A stretch of 64,000 bases of DNA from Desulfobulbaceae bacterium (lineage in GTDB: Bacteria; Desulfobacterota; Desulfobulbia; Desulfobulbales; Desulfocapsaceae). A model generated the notes under the pieces. The model was not told the origin of the DNA and did no database searches. It saw only the letters and a list, made by a program, of their open reading frames with translations. Positions 17,628 to 26,347 of the stretch are shown here, piece by piece (the stretch's first letter is position 1; every line of letters starts with the position of its first letter). Where the stretch lies: assembly GCA_031287565.1 (NCBI GenBank), contig JAITSS010000030.1:1-64000 (forward strand), written 5' to 3'. The position numbers were made by a program, and so were the translations under genes.

Positions 17628-18700
17628 CGACACCGGATGACGCCTGGCAAAAGCTGACTGAATTGGCCGCAACGCTCAGCGAAAACGCCGGGTTTCCTGG
17701 CGCTCTGACGCTGGAACCGCTGACCGCCGACGGCTCGACCCGGCGTTTTTGTCGGCTGCGTTTTGTAGATGGCAAAAGCGCTGTCCTGATTGCGCCCGGC
17801 TCGGACCATGAAGCCGCTCGCCGCGAAGCCCGCGCTTCGTGGCTGATTGGCTGTCATCTGGCGGCCTGCGACGCGCCGGTTCCCCACCAATATGCCTTTG
17901 ATGCGGCAAGCGGCGCTCTGCTCTGTGAAGATTTGGGCGGTGTCCATCTGTTCACGCTGGCGGCGCGACTGAACCGACGCGAGCCGCGCGGGCGGGAACA
18001 ACTGCGCGACCTCTATCAAGAAACCATCCGCGCCCTTGTGGCCATGCAGGTGCGGGCGGCGGACGGATTTGACCCCGCCTGGTGCTGCGACACCCCCAAG
18101 TATGACAAAAATATGATGCTGACACGGGAATCCGGCTATTTTCTGCGCGCCTTCTGGCAGGATTTTCTTGATCAGGCGGAACCCGCTGGTTTAGCGGCAG
18201 AATTTCGCCTGCTCGCCGAACTCGCCGCCCAGCCGCTGCCCGTGTTTTTTCTGCACCGCGATGTCCAGTCGCGCAACATCATGATTCATGCGGGCCGCCC
18301 GCGCTTTATTGATTATCAGGGCGGACGTCTGGGGCCGCTCGGCTACGACTTGGCTTCGCTCCTCATCGACCCCTATGTCCAGCTCGATGAATCAATGCGT
18401 GAGGATTTGCTACTTTTTTATCTGGAGCGATTGCGGCGATTGATACCAGTTGACGAAGAAGAATTCCGGCGCGGCTACCTGGCCTTGGCCGCCCAACGCA
18501 ACCTGCAAATCCTCGGCGCTTTCGCTTTTTTAAGCCAAAAACGCGGCAAGCCCTTCTTCGCCGCCTATCTGCGCCCGGCCCTGACCAGTTTAAACCGTCT
18601 TCTGGCCGATGAGACGTTGGCCTTTCTGCCGACGCTGACCGAATGCGCCCGGCGGGCTGAAAATTTATTGATGCTCCGGCAAAACGAAGCGGCACAATAA
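17624..18700 (+). CDS. amgK: Sugar kinase of the aminoglycoside-phosphotransferase fold, AmgK-like (MurNAc/GlcNAc anomeric kinase)
   Basis: A 358-residue protein-kinase-like phosphotransferase. The catalytic loop is FLHRDVQSRNIMI (HRD-like, Asp base, Asn for Mg) and the metal loop is RFIDYQGGRLGPLGYDLASL. GSTRRFCRLRF is the ATP-binding glycine-rich hairpin. AmgK phosphorylates MurNAc and GlcNAc at C1, feeding MurU directly to UDP-MurNAc and bypassing GlmM/GlmU and MurA/MurB. The start ATG overlaps the MurU stop by 4 bases. Followed by a hairpin near 18703. Confidence 0.82.
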   Translation: MTTPDDAWQKLTELAATLSENAGFPGALTLEPLTADGSTRRFCRLRFVDGKSAVLIAPGSDHEAARREARASWLIGCHLAACDAPVPHQYAFDAASGALLCEDLGGVHLFTLAARLNRREPRGREQLRDLYQETIRALVAMQVRAADGFDPAWCCDTPKYDKNMMLTRESGYFLRAFWQDFLDQAEPAGLAAEFRLLAELAAQPLPVFFLHRDVQSRNIMIHAGRPRFIDYQGGRLGPLGYDLASLLIDPYVQLDESMREDLLLFYLERLRRLIPVDEEEFRRGYLALAAQRNLQILGAFAFLSQKRGKPFFAAYLRPALTSLNRLLADETLAFLPTLTECARRAENLLMLRQNEAAQ

Positions 18701-18702
18701 AA

Positions 18703-18737
18703 GCCGCCCTCCCCGACAAACCGGAAAAGGCGGCTTG
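18703..18737 (-). terminator. Probable intrinsic terminator of the DUF3597 gene
   Basis: AAGCCGCC at 18703-18710 pairs with GGCGGCTT at 18731-18738. Read on the minus strand, the hairpin follows the DUF3597 stop and is trailed by TTTTATT; the plus strand has no T run. It separates the convergent amgK and DUF3597 genes. Confidence 0.6.
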
Positions 18738-18763
18738 GTCGCCAAAATAAAAAAAACCGGCGC

Positions 18764-19144
18764 TTACAGCAATTCTTTCGGGATGTTGCCGCCGTTGGCC
18801 GCCAGTTTGGCCAAAACTGTTCGATGCAGCCAAACATTCATTTTGGCCGAATCGCCCATTTTATCGGCTGGGCAACCTAACTCCGACGCCAGTTGTTTGC
18901 GAGCGTCAAGGCCGCTGTCGATGCCTAAAAGTTTCAGCAGATCAACAATCGACTCCTTCCAATTGAGTTTTTGTGGATTAGCGGCGGCCATGACCGTGAG
19001 CTTGCCAACCACATCCACCATCGGCATCGCCGCCGCATTAGCCACCGCGTTGCAGGTTTCCGGCGGCACCGGCACGGCTTCAGCGGCCGCCGCCGTTTCC
19101 GCGCCAAAACCCAGCTTTTCCATGATACTCGCGAACAGTCCCAT
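18764..19144 (-). CDS. DUF3597 domain protein
   Basis: A 126-residue protein with an N-terminal MGLFASIMEKLGFG amphipathic stretch, an Ala/Pro-rich linker, and a C-terminal DUF3597 domain. The domain is recognised by LNWKESIVDLLKLLGIDSGL, DARKQLASELG and NVWLHRTVLAKLAANGG. This family is small and uncharacterised; it is described as possibly binding to the membrane or cell envelope through its N-terminus, which is inference. Two other genes follow the same direction upstream. Confidence 0.85.
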   Translation of the reverse strand: MGLFASIMEKLGFGAETAAAAEAVPVPPETCNAVANAAAMPMVDVVGKLTVMAAANPQKLNWKESIVDLLKLLGIDSGLDARKQLASELGCPADKMGDSAKMNVWLHRTVLAKLAANGGNIPKELL

Positions 19145-19192
19145 AATTCCTCCATGTGATTTGGGTTAAGGGACAAGACGGCTGTAGACCGT

Positions 19193-19651
19193 CTATTCAA
19201 TCTTTATACTGATCAGACCATCATTATCGTCATCGCTGTCGGTTTCGGTATTGATCCTTGGCCCGTCCAGCGTCGCTTCCTCATCCGTCGTTTCGCCAAA
19301 GAGACTGGGCGGCCGCTCAACCGGCTCACTTGCCGCCAAAGGCGCGACCACGCTGGCAGCGCTGGCTTTGGTGATGATGAGCGGCCTGCCTGAGCAGACA
19401 GGCGCGGCTTCGTCCGAAGACGGCGCTACCGACGCGGCCATGTCGGTCATTTCCGGCAAGCGTTCATCCAGCGGCTGTTTGCACAGGGCCACCAAACCGT
19501 CCTGAACGTCGAGCATCGTCACCAGCTCCCAGCCGTCCTGGCCGTAACGGCAGAGAATCTGCTCAAGCTCAGGTTCATCAAGAAACGAGCCACCGAGGAG
19601 TCCGTCTTTTTTCAAATCAATATGCAATGTTTTATAGCGCCAGCGTATCAT
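19193..19651 (-). CDS. DUF4177-type N-terminal domain with a long acidic disordered tail
   Basis: A 152-residue protein. The N-terminus (YKTLHIDLKKDGLLGGSF, YGQDGWELVTMLDVQDGLVA) fits the DUF4177 fold, a small domain of unknown function. Residues 65-152 are low complexity, ending TETDSDDDNDGLISIKIE. Its ATG overlaps the MORN gene stop by 4 bases (19648-19651), so it is translationally coupled to a secreted MORN protein. It has no signal peptide, so it probably acts in the cytoplasm. Confidence 0.65.
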   Translation of the reverse strand: MIRWRYKTLHIDLKKDGLLGGSFLDEPELEQILCRYGQDGWELVTMLDVQDGLVALCKQPLDERLPEMTDMAASVAPSSDEAAPVCSGRPLIITKASAASVVAPLAASEPVERPPSLFGETTDEEATLDGPRINTETDSDDDNDGLISIKIE

Positions 19652-22392
19652 GAATTCGCCTTGGTTTTATCCTTGCCGCCTGTCTGCTTTAGCTGGCCGC
19701 GTCCGGTTAGCTTGTCGTTGACGAATATCCCTTCAATAATCTGCCCGTTTTTTGTCTTCAGACGACCTGGCCCGTTGCGGCGACCATCTTTGAATTGTCC
19801 ATCAAACACACTGCCATCCACCGAAGTCAAAGCGCCTTGACCATGCGGCAAATCGTTTTTGAATTGCCCCTCGTACACCGATTTATCGGCGTAAACAATC
19901 TTGCCCGCGCCGTTGAAGGCCCCCTCGGCGAAATTGCCGTTGTAGACGCTACCATCGGCGAAGCGGTATTCACCCTTGCCCGCGAACATATCATTTTTGA
20001 ATTCGCCTTTGTAGCGGGTCGAATCAGCGTAGACCAGTTCGCCTTTTCCTTCTTTAAGCCCCTCGCGAAATGTCCCGGTGTAGACCCGTTTATCGGCGTA
20101 ACGGTACACGCCCCGGCCCTGAAATTTGCCACGCTGGAACTGGCCGCTGTAGCTGTCGCCTCTGGCGTAGCGCAGGCTGCCTTTGCCCTGCATCAAACCA
20201 TCCGCGACTTCGCCGTCATAAATGCCGCCATCGGGCAAAATGATCTGCACCGCGCCCGTAAAGGGCGCGTCGGTCGCCGCATCGAGAATCAAACCATTTT
20301 TCACCACCTGTTTCGAGACGACGGCGGTTTTGTCGGGTAACGGCGCAGGCGAAACGCTCGTCGGGGCAAGCGGCGCTGAGGCCGTTTTGGCGGCGGCGGC
20401 TTTGACCGTCTCGGTTTTGGCGGGCGTGGGGGCGTCATCCTCATCATCAAAGAGACCGGCCAGCCAACCCGGCGTCTGTTCCGCCTTCGCCTTAACCGGC
20501 TTAGCCTTATCCTTATCCGGCGGCGGTGATTTTTTGGTGTTTTCAGGGGCGAGGTTTTTGGTCGTGGTCAGTTTGTTTTGCCGCGCCGGTTGCCCGAAAC
20601 GAGCCGCGTCGCGTTCGCGATTGACGCTGAGGGCGGGCGGCAGGCCATGCTCGACAATCGCGCTCGGACGAGAAAGACTGGTCGAAGCGTCGGTTAAAGC
20701 ATTGAGGCCGCCGGGCGAGTTGGAAGGCATCAGCGCATCCCAACCGGGGCCGAGTGGTTTTTCCGCCGTCTCGCTGGCCGTCGCTCGCCGCCCCGCCGAC
20801 TCATCGCCCATTTTGGCGACCGACGCGCTTGGGTTGGTCGCCGGATTTGTCCGGATGGCCCGCGACGGACGAGCGGGCGGCCTGGCCTTATTCGTAGCGG
20901 CAAGCGTCGTTTTCGATGGGGACGGCTTATCGGTCGATTCCTCCGCCGCGACCGTGGCCGCCACTTCATCCCGTTCACTAAATGGCCAGACTTTTTTCAG
21001 CCAACCTTGTTTTTCTTTTGGCGCTCCCTGGCGCGAGGCGGGCCGCCCAGCCGTTTCCGACCGCGCCGCCTTTTCATCCGCTTCATCCTGGCCAAACGGC
21101 CAGACTTTTTTCAACCAGCCTGCTTTCTTTTCTTCAGCTTTTTCTTCGGCCTTTTCTTCAGCTTTTGCCGTCAGTGGCGGCGCGACCGTGGCCGTCTCCT
21201 CCGACGCGCTTGGCGGTCGCGGTTGCGCCACCGCGCCCACCGTGGACAGTTCTGGCGCAATCGCCCGAAGCGGCGGCGCGGGCGCGGTTGATAGCGGCGC
21301 GGCTGGCGGCGAATCGCTTTCCCGCGCGGCGATCACTGCAAACTCGATCAGGCGCTTGCCATCCGGCACCGGTTCGGTGGCGCTGTTGATGTGACGCGGC
21401 GCATTACCCAAGGCCAAGGCGTCGCGCGACACCATGACTTCTTCCGAAGGCGCGGGCTGGCCGCGTTCAAAACGGCCAACGATTTTCCCGCCTTCGGGCG
21501 TCAGCCATCGCCCTCGTCCGTGCGGCAGGTCGGCGGCGAAACCGCCGATGTAATCCGAACCATCGGCATAGATTTGCTCACCCTTGCCCTGCCGCCTGCC
21601 GACGACAAAATCGCCCTCGTAACGACTCTTGTCAGCGCCGATGAAGACGCCTTTGCCCTCCGGCAAATCATTACGAAACGCGCCGCTGTAGCGCGCGCCA
21701 TTCAGATAGATCATCTCGCCCCGGCTCACCTGATCGCGCGCGAATTCTCCAGTGAAGCGCAGGCCGTTTTGCCAGCGCATGGTGCCCAGACCGTGGCGCA
21801 GATTTTCTTTGAACATGCCCTCATAGCGCCCGCCGTCGGCATAGAGATGCAGTCCCTTGCCGCCCGCTTGGCCGTTGACAAAAAAACCCTCGTGGTATGA
21901 ACCGTCGGGGAATGTCAGTTTGCCAAAGCCATCAATTGAGCCGTCTTTACACTCTCCCTGATAGGCGCGGCCATCGGGAAAATCAATTCTGCCCATGCCG
22001 TGGTAGCGCCCATAGACGAAATCGCCGACATAACGTTCGCCACTGGCCCGACGCAGGTCGCCGCGACCATGGAACATGCCGTTCAGGAACACGCCGGTGT
22101 AAACGTCGCCCCTGGCGGTCGTCAGCTGGCCGCTGCCGCTGTAGCGGCCATCAGCAAATTGGCCGATGTAGGCGTCGCCTTCCGGTGTATTGAGTCGGCC
22201 TTTGCCATGCAGCTTGCCGTTTTGGAACTCGCCCTCATAGCGACGACCATCGTCGCCAACGAGCGTCCCAAAGCCATTCCGGCAATCACCCGCCAGGCAA
22301 GCAGCGGCGGCCTGCCTGGCGGGCAGACAGACCAGAAACAACGAAAGCGCAAGCGCCGCCACAAGCGACGCGACCATATGCAACCTATTCAT
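19648..22392 (-). CDS. Exported MORN-repeat protein with two repeat blocks and a disordered linker
   Basis: A 914-residue protein that starts at ATG 22392 with a signal peptide (hydrophobic VAALALSLFLVCL, cleavage near ARQAAA). About 12 MORN repeats (YEGEF, YIGQF, YTGVF, YVGDF and so on, roughly 23 residues each) fill residues 40-320; about 8 more fill 715-900. The linker is Ala/Pro/Lys-rich and disordered, with a GWLKKVWPFG and a GWLKKVWPFS motif about 36 residues apart, and a third related PGWLAGLFDDEDD. MORN repeats bind membranes or partner proteins; this arrangement suggests a periplasmic scaffold, but its function is unknown. An upstream in-frame extension to 22536 lacks support. Confidence 0.82.
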   Translation of the reverse strand: MNRLHMVASLVAALALSLFLVCLPARQAAAACLAGDCRNGFGTLVGDDGRRYEGEFQNGKLHGKGRLNTPEGDAYIGQFADGRYSGSGQLTTARGDVYTGVFLNGMFHGRGDLRRASGERYVGDFVYGRYHGMGRIDFPDGRAYQGECKDGSIDGFGKLTFPDGSYHEGFFVNGQAGGKGLHLYADGGRYEGMFKENLRHGLGTMRWQNGLRFTGEFARDQVSRGEMIYLNGARYSGAFRNDLPEGKGVFIGADKSRYEGDFVVGRRQGKGEQIYADGSDYIGGFAADLPHGRGRWLTPEGGKIVGRFERGQPAPSEEVMVSRDALALGNAPRHINSATEPVPDGKRLIEFAVIAARESDSPPAAPLSTAPAPPLRAIAPELSTVGAVAQPRPPSASEETATVAPPLTAKAEEKAEEKAEEKKAGWLKKVWPFGQDEADEKAARSETAGRPASRQGAPKEKQGWLKKVWPFSERDEVAATVAAEESTDKPSPSKTTLAATNKARPPARPSRAIRTNPATNPSASVAKMGDESAGRRATASETAEKPLGPGWDALMPSNSPGGLNALTDASTSLSRPSAIVEHGLPPALSVNRERDAARFGQPARQNKLTTTKNLAPENTKKSPPPDKDKAKPVKAKAEQTPGWLAGLFDDEDDAPTPAKTETVKAAAAKTASAPLAPTSVSPAPLPDKTAVVSKQVVKNGLILDAATDAPFTGAVQIILPDGGIYDGEVADGLMQGKGSLRYARGDSYSGQFQRGKFQGRGVYRYADKRVYTGTFREGLKEGKGELVYADSTRYKGEFKNDMFAGKGEYRFADGSVYNGNFAEGAFNGAGKIVYADKSVYEGQFKNDLPHGQGALTSVDGSVFDGQFKDGRRNGPGRLKTKNGQIIEGIFVNDKLTGRGQLKQTGGKDKTKANS

Positions 22393-22421
22393 TTTTTTCT
22401 TTTTTTCGCTTATGGCGGGCG

Positions 22422-23690
22422 CTACCGCCCGTTGAAAATAGCCCGCGTTTCCTCGGCGATAATTTCGATGCCGCGCCGCGTCGTCGCTTCGTCCTGGGCA
22501 TAGGTGACGCGGATGCACTCGCGGCTGTGCGGCCAATCGCTCGGATCGCCGGGCAGACCGGGGAAAAAGTAATGGCCGGACACCACCACAACCCCGCGTT
22601 TTTTAAGACGCCGATACAATTCCAGACTCGAAACCGGCAGACCAGGAAAGCAAAACCACAGGAAAAACGCGCCCTCCGGCTTGTGTATCCGGTATGGGGC
22701 GTCAGCGCAAGAGCGCCGAGCGGCGTCCAGAGCCGCCTCCATTTTGCCACGATAAAACGGGCGCAGGCCGTCACGGCTGATGCGGAATATCTCGCCGCTC
22801 GCCAACATATCCTCAATCAGCATCGGCCCGAATTTTGACGGCGACAGCGCCAGAATCGCATTCATCGCTCTGATATGCCGAATAATTTCAGGATTGGCCA
22901 CGATAATGCCGCAGCGAATCGACGGCAGCCCGAATTTGGAAAGCGACAGACAAAAAATCACCCGCTCGTTCCAATACGGGCGCGCCTGACCGTGGACCAA
23001 TGAGGGGAAAGGCGGCCCGTAGGCGCCGTCGATAATCAATGGAATATCAAGCTGTTGCGCGATTTGGTCAATCTTTTGTAATTCTTCTTCCGTCACCAGA
23101 TTGCCGGTCGGATTCGTTGGCCGCGACAGGCAAAGAGCGCCGATGTCATCCGACAGCGGCAGATGGGCGAAATCGACGTGATATTTGAAGAGATTATCGG
23201 GCAGAAGCTCAATATCAGGCCGCGCCGCGATAAAAAAATCATCGTTGATACCCAAATCGGCGTAACCGATATATTCCGGCGCCAGCGGCAAAAGAATCTT
23301 CCGGCGACGACCATCGGCCAAATCCCCGGCAAACAGATTCATCAGCATAAAAAAGGCGCTCTGGCTGCCATTGGTCAGGCAAAGATTATCGGCGGAGAGC
23401 GGCCAGCCCAATTCGCCGCCCAGGCGATCGGCGAGTAGCCGCAGGAAAGCCGCATCGCCGCCGGGCGGGGCGTAGCTGTCCATCAGCCGGTGAAAGAGCG
23501 TCGGCTCCGAAGCGATTTGCGCCAGGCGACGACGCAATGCGTCCTGCACCGGCGGGAACAGGCCGGGATTGCCGCCGCCCATCATGATCATTTCCCGCCC
23601 ATCATCGGCGACGGCCTGGCCCAAGTCATCCATCAAAGACAGGATGCCCGCCTTGCCGGTCAGTTTTTCGCCAAAAAGAGAAAGTCGCAT
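22422..23690 (-). CDS. avtA: Valine--pyruvate aminotransferase
   Basis: A 422-residue class I/II PLP aminotransferase that interconverts valine and pyruvate with 2-oxoisovalerate and alanine. It matches AvtA from the N-terminus (LSLFGEKLTGKAGILSLMDD, MMGGGNPGLFPPVQ) and has the PLP-contact segments LSRPTNPTGNLVTEEEL, IIDGAYGPPFPSLV, and the Schiff-base Lys in FCLSLSKFGLPSIRCG. The C-terminus PEGAFFLWFCFPGLPVSS is typical. A 29-base gap separates its stop from the MORN gene start, so the genes may share a transcript. Confidence 0.92.
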   Translation of the reverse strand: MRLSLFGEKLTGKAGILSLMDDLGQAVADDGREMIMMGGGNPGLFPPVQDALRRRLAQIASEPTLFHRLMDSYAPPGGDAAFLRLLADRLGGELGWPLSADNLCLTNGSQSAFFMLMNLFAGDLADGRRRKILLPLAPEYIGYADLGINDDFFIAARPDIELLPDNLFKYHVDFAHLPLSDDIGALCLSRPTNPTGNLVTEEELQKIDQIAQQLDIPLIIDGAYGPPFPSLVHGQARPYWNERVIFCLSLSKFGLPSIRCGIIVANPEIIRHIRAMNAILALSPSKFGPMLIEDMLASGEIFRISRDGLRPFYRGKMEAALDAARRSCADAPYRIHKPEGAFFLWFCFPGLPVSSLELYRRLKKRGVVVVSGHYFFPGLPGDPSDWPHSRECIRVTYAQDEATTRRGIEIIAEETRAIFNGR

Positions 23691-23725
23691 TCGTTTCCGC
23701 TATCGGATTGAGAACAAGATGAAAT

Positions 23726-24436
23726 TCATGCGGATTTCTTGCCCCAGTGCAGGGCGACGGTTCCGCCCATCAGACGCTTAAAGCCAACATCGACGAAACC
23801 AGCGGCGGTGAAAAGGGCGGCCAATTCCTCCGCCGGATAAAAATTCATCGTTGAACCAGTCAGATAAGCGTAGGCCGAACGGTCGCCCGCCAATAATTTT
23901 CCTAAAAAAGGCACAATCACGGCCAGATAAATCCTGGCCAGAGCGGCGATGAGACCTTGCCGCGGCGGCGTCGTATCGAGACACACCACGCGGCCGCCGG
24001 GTTTGAGAACGCGGGCCACTTCCGCCAGCGCCCGCGACGCATCGGCGACGTTGCGCAGCAGATAGCCAAACGTAACCGCGTCAAACGAGGCGTCGGCAAA
24101 GGGCAGATAATTGGCGTCGCAGGCCAGCCAGGAAATCGGCGAGTCGGCAAAACGCCTGCGCGCTTCCATCAGCATGTTGTGAGAAAAATCCGCAGCCAGC
24201 ACCCGCGCCTGGGAATTTTGCCCGGCCAGCATCGCGGCGATGTCACCAGTGCCGCAGGCCAGATCGAGAAATCCGCGGCCAGCCCCGGCCTGTTCCACCA
24301 GCCGCCGCCGCCAACTCTGGTCAAAACCCAGTGTCATAACCCGGTTCATCAGGTCGTAGCGAGGGGCGATGGCGTCAAACATCTTGCGCACGCGCTGGCC
24401 TTTGGCATCGGCTTGGTTTGCCGCCGGGGTCAACAT
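23726..24436 (-). CDS. ubiE: Quinone C-methyltransferase UbiE/MenG
   Basis: A 236-residue class I SAM methyltransferase that methylates demethylmenaquinone and/or 2-polyprenyl-6-methoxy-benzoquinol. The N-terminal RVRKMFDAIAPRYDLMNRVM motif, SAM motif FLDLACGTGDIAAMLAG, and the GYLLRNVADASRALAEVARV motif (LRN) are family hallmarks. In a deltaproteobacterial host, menaquinone methylation is the more likely duty. The start overlaps the asnS stop by 7 bases. Confidence 0.92.
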   Translation of the reverse strand: MLTPAANQADAKGQRVRKMFDAIAPRYDLMNRVMTLGFDQSWRRRLVEQAGAGRGFLDLACGTGDIAAMLAGQNSQARVLAADFSHNMLMEARRRFADSPISWLACDANYLPFADASFDAVTFGYLLRNVADASRALAEVARVLKPGGRVVCLDTTPPRQGLIAALARIYLAVIVPFLGKLLAGDRSAYAYLTGSTMNFYPAEELAALFTAAGFVDVGFKRLMGGTVALHWGKKSA

Positions 24437-25767
24437 GGCGCGAAGCCCGGCGCGCGCGGGAAGGCGATGACGTCGCGAATATTGGCCATGCCGCTGACGA
24501 AGCGGACCAGGCGCTCAAATCCTAAACCGAAACCGGCGTGCGGCGCCGAACCGTAGCGACGCAGGTCAAGATACCAGGCGTAGTCGTCAAGATTCATCCC
24601 GGCGGCAAGCATCCGTTTTTCCAGCACATCGAGGCGCTCTTCCCGCTGACTGCCGCCGATGATTTCGCCGATGCCGGGCACGAGAATATCCATGGCGGCG
24701 ACAGTGCGGCCATCATCTGACAACCGCATGTAGAATGGTTTGATCGCCGCCGGATAATCGGTGATGATCAGCGGCGCTTTATAGCGTTCTTCGCACAGAT
24801 AGCGCTCGTGCTCCGATTGCGGGTCGATTCCCCAGTGAACCGGATAGCTGAATTTCACCGGCGCGGCCAGAAGTTGCTCAATCGCCTGGTCATAGGTCAG
24901 GTGGATGAAATCCTGTTCGACCAAGGCCCGCAGTTTGGCGAGCAGACCTTTTTCGACATAGGCGTCAAACAATTCCAGGTCGGCGGCGCAATTTTTCAGG
25001 GCGTCGGCAACCAGATATTTTAAGAGCGCGACGGCCATTGCCATATCGCCTTGCAGGTCGCAAAAGGCCATTTCCGGCTCGATCATCCAGAATTCGGCCA
25101 GGTGGCGGCTGGTATTGGAATTTTCGGCGCGAAAAGTCGGGCCGAACGTGTACACCTTGCCTAAGGCCAAGGCATAGGCTTCGGCCTGCAACTGACCGCT
25201 GACCGTCAGCCCGGCCGGTTTGCCGAAAAAATCGCCCTGACCGGTCACAACCTCAAACATCTCGCCCGCTCCCTCACAATCACTGGTGGTGATGATCGGC
25301 GTATGCGTCTGGACGAAGCCGCGTTCCTGAAAAAACTGGTGGGTGGCGAAGGCCAGCCGCGAACGAACCCGCATGACCGCGCCGATGGCGTTGGTTCGCG
25401 GACGCAGATGGCAGATTGTCCGCAAAAATTCCGGCGAATGGCGCTTTTTCTGCAAGGGATAGTCCGCGCCCGCCGCCCCTATCAATTCGACCTGGGCGGC
25501 GGCGATTTCCACGGCCTGCCCCTTGGCCGGAGACGCCCGCAGCGTCCCGACGACGCGCAGAGCGCAACCGGTGGCCAGTTTTTTTATCTCGCTGTGGTAA
25601 TTTGCCAGATCATCCCCGACGATCACCTGAATATTCGCCAGGCAGGAACCGTCGTTGATTTCCAGAAAAGAGAAGGAAGCGGCGTCGCGGCGCGTGCGCA
25701 GCCAGCCTGTGATTTCGACGCTTTGGTCCAGGGGTGGATTGGCGAGTAAGCCAGCAATGTTGCGCAT
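24430..25767 (-). CDS. asnS: Asparaginyl-tRNA synthetase
   Basis: A 445-residue class II aminoacyl-tRNA synthetase that charges tRNA-Asn. It has an N-terminal OB fold (VEITGWLRTRRDAASFSFLE), motif 2 FGPTFRAENSNTSRHLAEFW followed by MIEPEMAF, and motif 3 GFGLGFERLVRFVSGM. The HTPIITTSDCEGAGEMFEV stretch is AsnS-like rather than AspS-like. Having AsnS means the cell can charge Asn directly instead of relying on transamidation. It is the first gene of a minus-strand series with ubiE. Confidence 0.96.
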   Translation of the reverse strand: MRNIAGLLANPPLDQSVEITGWLRTRRDAASFSFLEINDGSCLANIQVIVGDDLANYHSEIKKLATGCALRVVGTLRASPAKGQAVEIAAAQVELIGAAGADYPLQKKRHSPEFLRTICHLRPRTNAIGAVMRVRSRLAFATHQFFQERGFVQTHTPIITTSDCEGAGEMFEVVTGQGDFFGKPAGLTVSGQLQAEAYALALGKVYTFGPTFRAENSNTSRHLAEFWMIEPEMAFCDLQGDMAMAVALLKYLVADALKNCAADLELFDAYVEKGLLAKLRALVEQDFIHLTYDQAIEQLLAAPVKFSYPVHWGIDPQSEHERYLCEERYKAPLIITDYPAAIKPFYMRLSDDGRTVAAMDILVPGIGEIIGGSQREERLDVLEKRMLAAGMNLDDYAWYLDLRRYGSAPHAGFGLGFERLVRFVSGMANIRDVIAFPRAPGFAPC

Positions 25768-25993
25768 AATCCATTTTCTATCAGGTAAATAGTGGGCGAG
25801 TGGCCATTTTCAACAATTGAGCACCGCAAAAAATCCATGTTGCATGTCAGGGAAGAAGCAAACGACCAGCGCTCCCGGACTTGATGCGCCTGTCCCGGCC
25901 CACGAGCCAGAACGGGCATACCGCAATGAGGTGTGTTTTTGGCGCCGGTCAAAACCAGTATGCGTTTTTCGAGGTAGATAGGAATAGGCGCGG

Positions 25994-26347
25994 TCAGTGT
26001 TTTTCCGAACCAGCCTTTTCATCAGAGCTGATCTCTGGAGCCTTGGCAGCGCATTGTCCGGCGTGTCTTTCTCCGCTGCCAAGCAAATAGCCGGCGAGGG
26101 TACCGAGCAAACCAACAACCTGCGCCATCTGCTCACGAGTAAAACCAGCGACCACGAGAATAACGGCCATAACAACGATGAGGATAAGACCAAAAGGCCG
26201 CAACAAATCTGTTTTGTTATGATTTTTACGCATGAGACAGGTGACGCAAATCAATGCGACGAGACCAAAGAGCAACACGCCACCACAGACAATCAGACCA
26301 TGAATCGGCTTCCAGGACGGACTCATTATTATTTCTCCAAGGCTCAT
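25994..26347 (-). CDS. Small two-span membrane protein, hypothetical
   Basis: A 117-residue protein of unknown function. It has two predicted membrane segments: IHGLIVCGGVLLFGLVALIC (residues 15-34) and FGLILIVVMAVILVVAG (52-68), followed by a short hydrophobic stretch (MAQVVGLLGTLAGYLLGSG) and a hydrophilic tail. The ATG overlaps the stop of the upstream gene (TGATG), and GGAG lies 8 bases earlier, so it is coupled to the repeat protein. It is the last gene in an AT-richer block of three. Confidence 0.6.
   Translation of the reverse strand: MSLGEIIMSPSWKPIHGLIVCGGVLLFGLVALICVTCLMRKNHNKTDLLRPFGLILIVVMAVILVVAGFTREQMAQVVGLLGTLAGYLLGSGERHAGQCAAKAPEISSDEKAGSEKH

Noticed and set aside
20222-21394. 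Long plus-strand frame of 390 residues
   Set aside because: It is the mirror of the MORN protein linker and is Ser/Ala-rich without recognisable domains.
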